Shown: piece after piece, positions 1-11,594 of the stretch
How the letters are laid out: each line of letters starts with the position of its first letter
How positions within the stretch are numbered: position 1 is the first letter of the stretch
Assembly: GCA_014825775.1 (NCBI GenBank)
Contig: MVAQ01000114.1
Coordinates: 1 to 64,000, forward strand
From: Krasilnikovozyma curviuscula
Taxonomy: Eukaryota > Basidiomycota > Tremellomycetes > Cystofilobasidiales > Mrakiaceae
DNA length: 64,000 nucleotides
Direction: 5' to 3'
The notes under the pieces: model-generated
Database searches by the model: none
Told to the model about the DNA's origin: nothing
The model's input: the letters and a program-made list of their open reading frames with translations, nothing else
Position numbers and translations under genes: made by a program

Positions 1-120
1 CATGTAGGACGACCAGGCAGCACTGCTGCTGCCCGACGAGAGGGCGAAGGCGGCGTCCGGCTGCAGGGCGTCGTTTTTCACTGGAGGGGGAGCTGCTCCT
101 CGATACGAGTATGGGTCCAT
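1..120 (-). CDS. N-terminal fragment of an unidentified protein (cut by window edge)
   Basis: An ATG on the minus strand at 120 opens a frame that stays open to base 1 (40 codons). It begins MDPYSYRGAAPPPVKND and continues as an Ala/Ser-rich, low-complexity stretch. This looks like the disordered N-terminus of a regulatory or nuclear protein, but there is no domain to name it. The rest of the gene lies to the left of the window. The choice of ATG rests on strong codon-like composition and the lack of any better upstream start; no splice site is seen inside the fragment. Confidence 0.5.
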   Translation of the reverse strand, partial: MDPYSYRGAAPPPVKNDALQPDAAFALSSGSSSAAWSSYM

Positions 121-1644
121 CCTATCGGGGGGGTTCTGTTGCCGGGGGAATACGCTGGGCTCGAGCGACTATTCTACCATCGGGCTCTGATTCATGCACC
201 GTCTCGCTGGGTTTGTTCTGATGGGCGCCTTTTGATGGAAGGGGACGAGGTGTCAGTTCAGCCCTTGATGGAGAGCCATTTCTCGATCCGCCGCCGCGAC
301 GAGGGTAATCAAAACAATTCCTCTAGAAAATGACCCCCGCCGTTCCACACACGCCCCCTGCGTTCTCCCTCCTCCATGCCGCCTTTCCAGGCTGCCGGAT
401 AGTCTACCCACATATGCTGTGCAGTGTCGTACCCGTCCAGAGCTTCGACGCTTACCTCGATGCACTTTTTTGTTTTTTTCTTCTCAAGTGGCGCCCACAT
501 ATTTGTTTTTGCCAAGTGTGACACGTTTTGACATCTGACATACATCTCTTGTCTGCCCTTTGGCGGGATGAACAATCAATCACTCCGCTCACCAGAGTGC
601 ACACACCAATGTGAGGATATATCCTTATAGATATATTTATATAACCTGATTCCAAAGAAGACTCGCAGATGAGAGTTCTCACAAAGGAAGCGAGGATAAT
701 GGGGGGGAGGTGCCGAAGCGAAATCACACGGTGAGGGCGTGGAGTCCTCGCGCAAGGGCCTCTCTCATGAACAAAAAGAGCGACAGTTCAAGACTACCCA
801 AAGAAACCAACCAGCCAATACAGAGTAAAGAGAGTAGAGACTGCGAATTAGTACTCTATTCGTATTATGCTCCTGCTCGACACGGGTCAGGAGGAGTGAA
901 GCTGGGACCGCAAGTACGCATTGGGCTAGGGAGAGAAAAACAAAAAAGATGTATAGTCCAGTGCGCGCGATTGTGATACAGTGACAGCGGTGAAGTAAAT
1001 CGGCATGTAGGGTAGGGTACTCTTAAGACCACAACGCTCATCCCTCCTCTCCACAACGCGCTTGCAGATTGATTGCAGATAGAGATTGCTCCGCGTGATC
1101 AAAAGAAAGCAGAGGCGGTTTAATCCTCCACCACGCGGTATATGAACTTTACGTGATAGTACGAACAGACAAAGATTGCAAAAGGTGATTGATAACAAAG
1201 ATAGAGCGACTCAGTAGATAGGGATGTTTGACGGTGCTTCACAAGAGAGAGCTATCGTCCGCTTGCCTTCCACCAGGAACGACTGACTTCTGCCCCTTGA
1301 ACAAAAGAGATGTGAAAGACGACGCTCACCTGCAGCCCATTCATCCGTCTCAGAGCAGAGTCATGCTCTAGTTCTTTATTTAGTCAAGACATAGAATGTG
1401 ACAATTAGAAACTGGGTTGGTCGCGAGAAAGCAGCGAATTTCAGTAGGGAAATCCGTGGGACCTCATCGGATTCGAATTTTTTGTACTTTTTTTTATTTT
1501 AGAAAAGTCTCATTAGTACTAGCTAAATCGGTTTTGACACACTCTTTTCTTTGCAAAATTAACCTCGTACATTGCTTTACCTCTACCAGCTTGCCTGCCG
1601 CCACTCTACCATGCTCCAGCAACTTCCACTCCCCAAACTTCGAA
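121..1644. other. Long divergent intergenic region
   Basis: About 1.5 kb separates the left-edge minus gene from the plus gene at 1645. Open frames here are short and show no domain or codon-like bias. It holds an AT-rich patch (about 615-645) and several C/T-rich tracts. It probably carries both promoters and perhaps a long, possibly spliced, 5' leader for the left gene. I see no RNA gene or repeat. Confidence 0.5.
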
Positions 1645-3147
1645 ATGGCAGATGCAATATCCCTGCCGGTCTTCCTGAAGGCGCTGAATGCCTCTGGAAT
1701 ACCAATGGCAGAAGCAATGGGTCTAGCGAAGAAAATGTAGGCTTCATTTTGCACTCTCCACGGTACTCCCACTGATGTGCATCCCCATTTCGGTCCAGCT
1801 ATCCAACCAACAAAACTCTCTCAGCCCTCTCGAGCTTATCAGATGTCAAGCTGTATCAGGACTATCGTCTGAACGACAAGCTGGAGAGGAAGAAGATCCT
1901 CAAGGCCATCAAGACGCTCAGCCTCAGTCCGGCCCAGGCTGCAGCTCAGGGATGGAACTCCAAACAGGCTGGCTCATCGTCGTCACCGTCAGCTGGTATG
2001 TCTGGTAAGGGCAAGAGGAAACATGACGATCCATTCGAGATGAATGATGTGACTCCGGCTAAGATTGCGAAGGACAAGAAATATGAGTTTGGTGAAATCC
2101 TCGATATCAAAGTGAGTCTCAGCTTACTGGTAATACCACTTTGTGTCTGGTTACTTATCCCACTGTTCTTCGTTTAGACGCTGAAATCTAAATCAGTCAT
2201 AACGAACCGAGCGCCAGGTGAGCTTCCCACCGAGATGCACAGATCGTTTTTCGCATAGCACTCAATCCCCAAACTCTTCCTTTTACTACCACACACCGAT
2301 CCCTCCGAAATGTAGTGATGGCAGCATGGGCTTGCGTCGTCTCTGAACGGTTAGGGTTTTCGCGCCCGGAGGCACTCTCGATAGCTCAAGCATACACCTC
2401 GTCGAACGCGGACGCGAAGGCTGTATCGATGGGTATCAAGAGTGCGAAAGACACGAAGGATACGAGTACAGAAGGTGGGAACCAGCCGTTTGTTGAGATT
2501 ATGGGCAGGAAGATGTGAGTTTTTCCAACGCAACCCAGCTTTCTCTTCGCTGGATGCCAACCTCCCTTTTTTTGCGTTGGGGGGGGGGGCATGATAGATC
2601 GGTCATGTCCATGGAGGATGGGACTTGGTCTGCTATTCAACAAGGCGAACGAGTCGATCCATCTCAAGTGAGTGCTTCCCTTGTCTGCGCCCGGGCGCCT
2701 CCTCGTTCATCATTACAGAACGCGCTCTAAGCATTTGTCGGAAATTCTTTCTTCTTTCATCTCTAGGCTTACTCGTACATCACCCGATCATTCGCACAAC
2801 AAACTTCCTTCGTCATTGGTGCCCTCAAACTACTCGCATCAACCTTCACAAAAGAAGCAATTAACGAGAAGGGCTACGCGCTGTACTGCGAGTTCAGGCC
2901 CAAAGCCGAAGGGTGGGGGAAGAAGAGCGAGCTGAAAATGGCTGATATACTTGCTCTTCTCAATCCGGAAGACGAGGTAGAAGATGAGAAGAGGGAGGAG
3001 GATGCGGACATGGTGGTTTCGTCACAGGGCGAAGACAACAGAGGGGGATTGCAAATCGACGAGTTTGGTTTTGAGATTGAGGATGGAGAAGAAGAGACTG
3101 GTTTCGATACAAGTAGGAAGAGGAGAAAGCATCACGAAGAGGATTGA
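1645..3147 (+). CDS. Conserved fungal protein of unknown function, acidic basic-tailed C-terminus
   Basis: Six exons (1645-1736, 1799-2111, 2178-2217, 2316-2514, 2598-2667, 2767-3147) join in frame to a protein of about 364 residues starting MADAISLPVFLK. Residues about 30-70 are a charged helical segment; a Ser/Lys-rich linker (KGKRKHDD) follows. The best-conserved-looking core begins VMAAWACVVSERLGFSR and runs through an EIMGRK element to a segment ending YCEFRPKAEGWGKKSELK. I recall similar cores in uncharacterised fungal proteins, but cannot assign a function. The C-terminus is acidic and ends in RKRRKHHEED, a plausible nuclear localisation signal. Exon joins all use GT...AG and keep one frame, so the model is firm even though the role is not. 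Confidence 0.8.
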
Positions 3148-3453
3148 ATGGACGGTAAAGCGGTCGATAGACGGACGGTCTGGTCAGGATAAACACACGC
3201 ACTATGATACCTCAACATCAACACACGTCACTTTTGCCTTGTAACATCAGTCAACATTCATGATTCTTGTATGAATTTAGGTTTATATTCCGAATTTTGG
3301 CCTTTTATATGTGTGCCAGGTTTCGTCCTCACGCGTCTGTTTTTTGTGAGGTCCTCCCTACCTAGCACTCCGTTGGGAAGAACTTGAGAAAGTCCAGTGG
3401 GCTATAAATTTGGGTTTGTTACACGATAGAAGCTGGATTGTTGAAGAGTATCT
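3148..3453. other. Short intergenic region between co-oriented genes
   Basis: About 300 nt of 3' flank of the upstream gene and promoter of the next. No open frame or repeat of note. Confidence 0.5.
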
Positions 3454-6286
3454 ATGTCCAGGTGAGCTTTGGCTATTGTCTGGTCTCAACGTGTCTTGCT
3501 GACTGATCCTTTCCCTTCGTGCCTTTAATCCTCAGGAGGCGAGAGGAAATAGAACTACGTCTGGCCTTAGAGGCATCTCGTTCAAATACCCAAGCAGATT
3601 CAGCATTCAGCAGCAGCAGCCGACCAGCAGGAAGGGACGCTCCAGCGAGTACAGTCTACTCTGAAGAATTCACACACCAGTCTTCGTTGATCCCTTGGTC
3701 GGGTCCACCTGGTCACCCACAGCCGCCTCCTATGATTCACGATGATGAAAATGACGTAGTTGGCGATTCGGAGGAGGAGAGGGAGGGTGACGATCTTGAA
3801 TCAGCGTATAGTGTCAGTCCTCAAGGTACGTTGCCCAAACACTCTTTCGTTTTGCCTTCCTTTTCCCGCCTCGAAATAGTCTCTGCACATTGCAGTCATA
3901 ATATGGTACAGCGGCTGTTTTAGAAAGGTGTCTGCGCTTCAGCTGGAGAATACGGCAGACGTTGACCGACTAGTTTCTCTTCAGGTGGATTGCCTTGTTG
4001 TACGAGAGAGTAAACTGACCCACTACTCCTCTGTACTGCACTAGGCTATCTGCCTACTCCATCATCAAGATTAGAACCGTTCACTGAGACAATATCATCT
4101 TTCTCCGCTCCGACTCCTCACCTCCCCAGGGACCAATACACGAAATCATCGACGATCATCAACACAACCGAAGCGACATCCGCTGAATCCATCGCGCCTT
4201 CTTCCATCATCTATGATGCATCTACCATCACCGCAACTGCTACTTCCAAGAAGTCAGCAGCACCGATCCCATCTTCAGCCGTCGTCGAAGAGGGCCAAAC
4301 TAGCGCCACCGGTAAGAAGCGACCTCAGCCCATTTCCCGCAAGATTCTCCCTCCATCGTCACCAGAGATTAAGCCAAAAGACCCAACTTCGAAACCAAAG
4401 GTCTCAATGAAGAAGAAAATCCTTCGTATAGATTCGGACGACGACGAGAATGAGGCTCCCGACAGACTGCCTCAGAAGAGACTAGCTTCCAAATCAGCTC
4501 TAGTCTCTGATACAGAGGACGTCATTGAACTTATGTCGTCTTTTTCAACTCCAGCTGAAGACTGGGCTACAATCGAGAAGTCCGAACCGAGCCGTTCACC
4601 TGCTGAAGATTCCTCGCCCGAGAAATCAGCACCGGCACCTGCACTCCCTAGGAAACGACAAAGGAAACGAAAAGTTCCGTTTGGTGCAGAGGTCGAAGAA
4701 GTTTTGCCAGAGAAGAAAGGTGGGGGTCAAGACGAAGACGATCAGTTGATGCTGGTTGTCGACCTCTACCAAGAACAAGCTGAGCGTACGCCTTGGGACC
4801 CAGAGGGAGATGATGACTATGGTAGCCACAAGCAGAAGAAGGGTAAAAAGACTAAAGCTCTTCCAAAGGAGAAGAAATCAAAAGCGCTGGCTAAGGAAAA
4901 GAAACCATCGAAGGGTAAAGCCGTTGAAAAGGAGGCTACCATTGCTGCTGGAGGTGAGAGCCTTTCACTTCTCAACGTCTCGCCTGTGGATTTACTCATG
5001 TCAGTTATTATTTTCCTTTCAGAACCGCGGCGTAATATCATGGCGTCTCAAATCGTGGATGAAAGCGACGACGGGGATGTTTTGAACATCACCTCATCTA
5101 CCTCAGTTCCGATTCCAGGAGCGCCTAAACGATCAATCCCATCCGGCATTTCAGACCCTTCAATTTTCAATCCGTTGCCAGAGTCAGCTACAACAACGGC
5201 CACATCTTGCAAGGTCACCTCCAGGATATGTCGGAAATCAGGGACTTCACTCTCCGCCTCACCGGTTCAGCAGTCGTCAACAACGAAGTCAGCCGCATCA
5301 TCGTCGAAAAGAAAATCACCAGCTGGAAATAATCACAACTTGGACAGCAGTGATGAGGATGAAGATGTTGCTCCAATACAGAAAAGGCAGAAGAAAACCA
5401 GCAGTAACAAGAAGGCTGTTGTTGATATCGACGAAGAGGAAGATGAAACTCCTATCGTGCCACACAGGATACCTTCTAAAAAGCGGTTCATTGATGAAGA
5501 TGATGAAGACGAAGATGAAGATGACGATAATGATGGGGATGAAGATGAATTAGCTCCGGTCACCAAGTCCACTAGGTCGAAGTTGAAGTCCATCTCTCCT
5601 CAGAAACCTGTCCTCAACAGGAAAAAGAGAGATTCTATTTCTATTGTTGCTGATAAAGGTAAGGGAAAGGCAGTGGTCTCTACCCCTTCCACTAAAACTT
5701 CAAAATCCATAGTGAGTTTCCTTTTTCTTATTGTAAAAGCAGCGTTTTAATCGGGGTATTTCTTTCAGAATGACGAGCTCGTCCTCCAGATCCGCAACTC
5801 CTCTTCACCCCCTCAAGCTGATCTATCAATTTCTCCGAAGCAATTGACGTCGAAAAAAGATGGATCAACATCACAGACTGGTCCTGTTGCTGACCTAGCG
5901 GGAAAGATCGCTGTTGGTGCCGCGAGCGGAAGTGCTGTGAAACCAAGCTTCGGGTTCGCGTATGAAGGTCCCTCTCGTAAGTTGAAACAAGCCTCGCATC
6001 GCCAGCTTTGAGTAACGCTGGCCTAACTATTGGCTTCATCATAGTATCTCTCTCATCGATTCTCTCCAAGACTGGTGGTGCTCGTCTTCGAGGTCTCTCT
6101 CGCAAAACAAAGCTTCCCTCTCTTCATTCCACCATCAGAACTCCACCAAAAAAATTGGCTGCTCCTCCTGTTGTCAAGAAGAAACCCAGAAAGGGAGATG
6201 TCGGAGAAGACGATATGAGCGAGGGGGAGTGGGAAGAGTACCAGAAAGAGCGCGAAAAGCAAGAGATGCTGATGCTGTGGGATTGA
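3454..6286 (+). CDS. Large acidic, disordered nuclear protein with UIM-like N-terminus and RAD51AP1-like C-terminal motif
   Basis: Six exons (3454-3461, 3536-3825, 4045-4953, 5023-5711, 5769-5976, 6045-6286) give about 781 residues. The first exon holds only 8 coding bases. Residues about 5-17 (EEIELRLALEAS) fit the ubiquitin-interacting motif pattern (hydrophobic-x-x-A-x-x-x-S). The middle is low complexity: many Ser, Lys and Pro, stretches of Asp/Glu, and several VIELMSS/ILRIDSDDD-like segments that could bind SUMO. Lys-rich repeats (KALPKEKKSKALAKEKK) suggest nuclear location. Near the C-terminus, GGARLRGLSRKTKLPSLH resembles the RAD51-binding end of human RAD51AP1, followed by an acidic helix ending at LMLWD. 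The exon at 4954-5022 is an in-frame intron that could be read through. A role in homologous recombination is inference from the end motifs only. Confidence 0.8.
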
Positions 6287-6359
6287 AGCTTTCTTTCCAC
6301 CTTGTTCTTGGATAATAGATTCTTGTTTTTTCTTGTTATGGGAGTCTTATTGGAGATGA

Positions 6360-6699
6360 TCACAGTTCGAATAACATTTTGTCCTCGATCTCCCCTTCTA
6401 CGTGCGCTACCGTCCACCCCACAGCACAGCTGGCCACCCCTTTACACACCATCTTAACAGATAATTCATCTTTCAGCGATTACGATACTTACAGCGGAGC
6501 CAGTGTTAATAAGATCATGGAGTGTTACACAACGAGAGTGAAAGGCGCTCTTTAGACGACCGACGAAATCAGCAGAAAGTTCAAAAAAATCAAAGAAGGA
6601 CCCAACTATAATCAAGCAGCTTACATCCTGAGATACCAGTGGCAGTCGTAACTGCTTCCCCTCTGACATCCTCGCTTCTGAAGAGGTAGTTGAAGGCAT
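6360..6699 (-). CDS. Possible very small spliced gene, unidentified
   Basis: From an ATG at 6699 an exon of 25 codons (MPSTTSSEARMSEGKQLR...) ends at a clear GTAAGC donor. A second exon (SAFHSRCVTLHDLINTGSA) ends at GTAAGT, and a third runs open to a TGA at 6360-6362. Together they give about 74 residues. The two strong donors and the continuous frame favour a real gene, but the product matches nothing I recognise, the second intron would be only about 40 nt, and it sits in a tight gap between two genes. It could instead be trailer sequence of either neighbour. Confidence 0.35.
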
Positions 6700-6886
6700 G
6701 GTTGTAAGTCTGATCGTGAGAGGAGGATAATGTTTAGTTTGATGCTTAAAGAAATGTTAACTTTTCTGAGCTGGAAATAAATGTTTTACTTCATATTTTG
6801 CAGTCACTCGGAAAACACAGAAGCTGCGAGGCACCTTCTCACAATCCTTGCTGCCCCCTCTGACGCACTTGAAGCTTATTTTCAGA

Positions 6887-8513
6887 TCATTGCGACGTCT
6901 CACTTCCCGGAATCGTCCACTCATACACCCTCCACTTCCAACCATCAGCGAAGCCCCATCGATTTTCCGTCGCCATCGTCGTCTTAAGCTCCTCCTCCTT
7001 ACCCTCGACTTCATTCTCGATCCGACTCTTCTCCCTGTCAGCTCGGAAGACGTACTTCTTCCCGCTGAGAATACCCCAGCCGTCAATATCGTGGTATTTC
7101 CTCCTCTCCCTCATCTCACGTTCTTCTATAAGCTGAGGCTCAGTCTTTGGAACGTTAGACATTTCAGCATCCGTCAGTGCTCGACCCCCAGCGATCGATC
7201 GTGCTATTGGGCAAAAAACACGAAATCTCATCAGTTTGGTTTGTAACAGAATTAATTACATAAATGAAGGAAGAAACGAACCTCGTTCTAGACGTTCCTT
7301 CATGTGAACGTAGTACTCCTTGAGATCGTCCTCCCTACTCTCTGGATACTTCTCCCAGTCCTTCATTTTGATACTGCCCTCTGAAACTTTATCAAACTTC
7401 TCAATAATCTCCTCTCTGAATTGGTTGACCTCGTGGGTCTTGTTGGCCAATAAGATGGCCATGGCCGCCTCACCACCGAGCTTGACATCTTCAACGGTAC
7501 GGAACCACTGGTAGATGGAGCGCGGGATCGATGTGAACCCGATATTGGGGTGGTAAGGTACAAGGAGAAGTGGTGGGGTCGGTGGTGGAGTTGTTGATGG
7601 TGGGAGGAGTGTCTTCCTGACTGGTGTAACTGCGGCTTGTGTTGGTGGGGGTAGCGTCGCTGATGGAACGTTTGGTGATTTTTGATAGAGCGGGAATAAG
7701 TTGACGGGTGGACCAGCTGGTACAGTAGGAGTTGGGTTGGGTTCTTCAGCTGGGACGGACACAAAACCCTCGACGTCTTTTGGCGGTGGGAGGGAAAAGA
7801 CGCCGTCGTCCTTCAATCCAGCGACCCAATCTTCACTAGCGACCTCTTCAGCCAACCAACCTCTCCTCAAACCTTCGACGTATTCTATCAGCGTCTGCCG
7901 TCCGATCAGAACGACACCGTCTCGAATTTCTTGTTCAGCCGCCTCACGGGGACTGACAACGGTGGGCATCAGCTTCGGTGGATCTGGAGTCGTCGACCTG
8001 AAGGTGGATTGGATCTTGTTGGCAGTTACTCTCGCAAGTGATCCATACTGCGGCAGCTTCTCAAGCTTGTAATCAACAGCTGAGGCGACGAAGTATGGCT
8101 ATATCGAAGCAAGGAAAAAAAGTCAACAGGTCGAAAAAAGTCAGAATCTCGCTCAACTCAAAGCAGAAGAAAACGAAGTATCATACCTTCATATACCTCT
8201 TCCACCAAGCAGCAGCTTTCCCATCTTCCTCACCTGGGAACCTCCCAGCATACACTGAAACGGTCCTCACACCAGCAATACTATCTTTCAGCGGTTCCTG
8301 ACCCATGGCTCTCACCTTCTCAAGATATTCCTCCTTGAGGGCTTTAGCAGCATCCCTGTCGTATTTCCATAATGCGACGGGTACAGTCACACATCCAATG
8401 AATATCAGCCAATTTCGAGAGGGCAGCTTCTTGGGGAAGCTCGAGAAGGATGGAAGGCCGCTGTAGGGCACTAGAGGGGGTGGTTTGGGCACCACTTTAG
8501 GTGGTTCTGACAT
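6887..8513 (-). CDS. TIM54: Mitochondrial inner-membrane import subunit Tim54
   Basis: The ATG at 8513 starts MSEPPKVVPKPPPLVPYSG. A proline-rich head is followed by LPSRNWLIFIGCVTVPVALWKYDR, the single N-terminal membrane span typical of Tim54, then AMGQEPL and a segment RTVSVYAGRFPGE, as in the fungal family. Later exons carry the conserved VLIGRQTLIEYVEGLRRGW and a C-terminal part with GFTSIPRSIYQWF and GWGILSGKKY. Tim54 is a subunit of the TIM22 complex that inserts carrier proteins into the inner membrane. The stop is TGA at 6887. One intron (donor at 7281) begins GTTCGT, an uncommon donor, but only that join restores the reading frame (ERLERARSIAGG). The proline/threonine linker in the middle is longer than in yeast. 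Confidence 0.9.
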
Positions 8514-8868
8514 TAAAAAGAGTGAACTTGGATTGCGCTGGCTGTCAAGAAATATGTTTTCGACTCAGGGTTTTCTTGAAAGCGTAACTGTGGCGGGACG
8601 GAAAAGATGCTGGAAGGTTGAGAAGGTTGCTCAATTTACAATCAGAAGAAGGTGAATGTGATAGTCTGAAAAAAAATATAGCTCCAGTCGATTGGCCTTA
8701 ATAAGTTTGATATCATATAAAAGTTGCGCCAGTGATATTCACTCCATCCGGTCGATCGCCTCGAAGCAAACCGAGCACAGTATATCATTCCCCCTCAACT
8801 GTGAGAATCAGCCATTTTCGCTATTTCGGTTGAGCCATACAAAGCTTCCTCCTGCCGCCTCCTGCCGC
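8514..8868. other. Intergenic region upstream of TIM54
   Basis: Promoter of TIM54 and 3' flank of the MFS gene, both on the minus strand. A perfect 10-bp tandem duplication (tcctgccgcc twice) lies at about 8849-8868, just downstream of the MFS stop codon. Nothing else stands out. Confidence 0.5.
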
Positions 8869-10993
8869 CTAAGCTTCACCAACTTTAACCCCTTTGGGGA
8901 ACTTAACGAACGCTAACACGAACGCAGCTAGCAAAGCAAGACCAGCATTGATGATAAACACCATCGTAGGAATTCCCATTTCCGATAACTTCGAGAATAG
9001 CATCCCAAACAATCCAATTGTGCTGACTTGCGCCAGCCGTTCGACCAACGCAATGGCGGACAGAGCGTCAGAGCGTAGAGGTTTGGGGATGAGTTCCATC
9101 ACCACACCTTTTGCTGCAGGAGCCGTTCCAGATGCAAAGGGGATGATGCATGCTGCGAGGTAGATGTGGTAGCCATGTGTGGACCCCGCGGTGAGGCCAG
9201 TTAGAAGGGCATCCTGCATTTCCGACCCGAACAAACATCAGTCAGTTTCAATACATTTGGTTACTAGTCAAGGTGAAACAAGGGGAATGTACAAGGACCA
9301 TGGACCAGCGGAGGAAGATGAGATCAAAATGGCTGCCGTGTTTCTCATCCACTACCTCTAGCGGCTTAGCGGGCTCCTCAACGACGTCCCCGATGGGAGC
9401 AGGGTCAAAGTCCTCTCTATGCGTTGGAATGTTACTGTTTGTCGATGCTACTACTGGAGAAGGGTGGGTAGGCCGCGTCACGTATCCTCTGCCCCAAGAG
9501 ATAATGCGGGGGAAGATGAGGGCGAGAAATGCTGCTCGAATCAAAGAGTTAGACGACATCAAGTATCCGTTCTAGGAATCAGACAAAGCAGTTAGGTAGG
9601 GAGCTGAAAGAGAGAAAAGAGCGAGGCATACGGTAGAGGCAGTGAACCCGAAGGAGTTTGTTGCTGTCAATTGGAGCATCATTGGTACGAAACCCGTTGC
9701 GAGAACTACACAACCAAAGCCAACTTAATCAGTTCCACCAAAAAGTTCCATTATGAAACCCAATGAGAGAGAGACTGACCACCGCCAAAAACTCCCAAGG
9801 CCAACCAAGTGACTCCCCATTCCTTCTTCCCGGTGACCTCGTTCCTATACGGCGCCAGAACCTTAAGAGGAGCCAAGAACGAGAATACACCTCCAGAAGG
9901 TGGCTTCACTCCAGGTGTTGATGAGGTAGTGGGCATGTCTGGTGGGAAGTAGGGCATAAAGAATGCGCTGAAGAGTGTGGCGAAGATGAGGAGACCCAAG
10001 GTGATTTCGAACGGCACTGGAGTACCGAACACTGCAGTTACAAAACATGAAGATGCTCAATAAGGGGTGCACTGGTATGTAGTCGGTGAAAGTTAGGAAC
10101 GTACAATCGCCTGATAATCCGCCCAGAGTATACCCAAAACTAGTCGCGAGCATAGCAATGCCCTGGAGCAACCCAAAAGCGTTCGTCCTCTCTGCCGGGG
10201 TTACAACTTGGGCAATAATCTTAAAGTTCTACTCAGAACGAGAGTCGAATTGACGAGTGGAGGGCAGAAATGGGACGTACCTGGTTCGCCGTGAGGAGGT
10301 AGCCCGCGCCGCCTCCCAGGATATTGATCGTCTGGGTTGCTTGGATGATTCGGATACCCGTCTTAGTGCCCAAGTAGACTTCATAATATCATGCTCAGCC
10401 GTCAGTGATTCCAACTCCTCGTGCAATCGCTGAGAACAGAAACTCGTCGACTAACTGGATGTGATCTGACAGACGTTCCTCACACAGGGCCAGAACGTCT
10501 GGTTCATAAGAGCAAACTTCAGGCCTTTATTCTTGATCAGCCAGCCCGTGACAAGCAAGTTGAGGATGCCGGAGACGGTCGTGACAGACGACATTGTTGC
10601 AATTCGTGTTGCGGTGAGTGCTTCAATCTCTCGAACATTGCATCTGTCATCACCTGTCAGGAACACATCTCGAATTGGATGGTTTCTGGGAAGGATAGAG
10701 AGAAAATGGCCAGCGGTTAGTCGCCGTGCTACGTTTTGCTCTCGTGCTTTTTTTTGCTCAATATCGCTCCGAAGCAGTCTTAAAAGGTGAGTCGGTGCTC
10801 ACCTGTAATACTCATTACAAGTGATTTCACGGAAAGCATAGAATAGGGGGGTTTGGGTGAATGAGAAGGATAAGGAAAGGACAAAGGCTGTAATGAGCAG
10901 TCGGGTCTTAGAGGAGAAGCGCTGCTTCTTCTTGGCAACGGTACCTTCAACAGGAAGATTGGGTTGAAGCAGAGGGGTACTCTCTGTGGCCAT
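8869..10993 (-). CDS. Major facilitator superfamily transporter (proton-coupled solute carrier type)
   Basis: The start ATG at 10993 gives MATESTPLLQPNLPVEG, a usual cytosolic head of fungal MFS carriers, followed directly by a first membrane span (LLITAFVLSLSFSFTQTPLFYAF). Several exons then encode further hydrophobic helices, including one with NILGGGAGYLLTANQ and another with AFGLLQGIAMLATSFGYTLGGL. A hydrophilic central loop with Pro, Asp and Glu (EDFDPAPIGDVVEEP) separates the two halves. The last span ends VLAFVKFPKGVKVGEA. The layout (six helices, loop, six helices) matches the TetA/SLC46-like branch of fungal general substrate transporters. Substrate cannot be told. The ORF upstream of 10993 has no better ATG. 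Confidence 0.85.
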
Positions 10994-11594
10994 GTTGATA
11001 GCAACTGATTGGGGAAGGTAGTTGTTTGCAGGAGAGTCGAGAGCGGTCCGTCGAGAGAAGGAAAAAAGGGTGTCGGCGGAGTGCGAAAGCCACAAACAGA
11101 GAATATGAGTGAGATTTTGATAAAGTTTTTTTTTATCCAGTTGTAACTTATTTCAATGATGAAATAAAAAACGACACAAATTGACGTGTTTATTTTCCTC
11201 GATTTATGTCCTCGTGTTTACGTGCGCCACCAAACTGGCAGCTTCCAAGCCTCTGATCTGCTCTCTTGCGACAGAACGAGCAGCATACGTGCTCAGATGC
11301 TACATCTTTAGGTCCAGTTGTATCCTACCTTTATTGGGAAATATAAACAAAAACACTGAGAGCGACCTATACGGTCAGAAAATCGTTGCGACGCATAATT
11401 CTCGAGCTGACGGTCACCTGCTTTTCCCCCCAAAACATTTGTTGCTTTTGGAGTGAGTGAGTCTGCAGCTCCGCGTATGTTATTAACCCAACTGAATTCC
11501 TATTTTCTATTTCAGATCTTAAGCTAAGGGCCAACTCGAACGGAAACAAGCACCTCGATCAGATAAGATTTTCGGGGTCGACGAAACTTCGACA
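10994..11594. other. Divergent promoter region
   Basis: About 600 nt between two divergent start codons (minus gene at 10993, plus gene at 11595). It contains an A/T-rich run around 11125-11170. Both promoters must lie here. No gene or repeat is seen. Confidence 0.5.

Noticed and set aside
1460..1490. ggattcgaattt resembling a tRNA T-arm on one strand
   Set aside because: No acceptor stem or anticodon arm could be drawn.
5333..5593. Minus-strand frame rich in serine (poly-Ser)
   Set aside because: It is the antisense shadow of the Asp/Glu repeat in the large acidic protein.
4407..5750. Single uninterrupted 447-codon reading as the whole gene
   Set aside because: It reads through an in-frame 69-nt intron (4954-5022) and runs past a donor at 5712; the exon-joined model extends on both sides.
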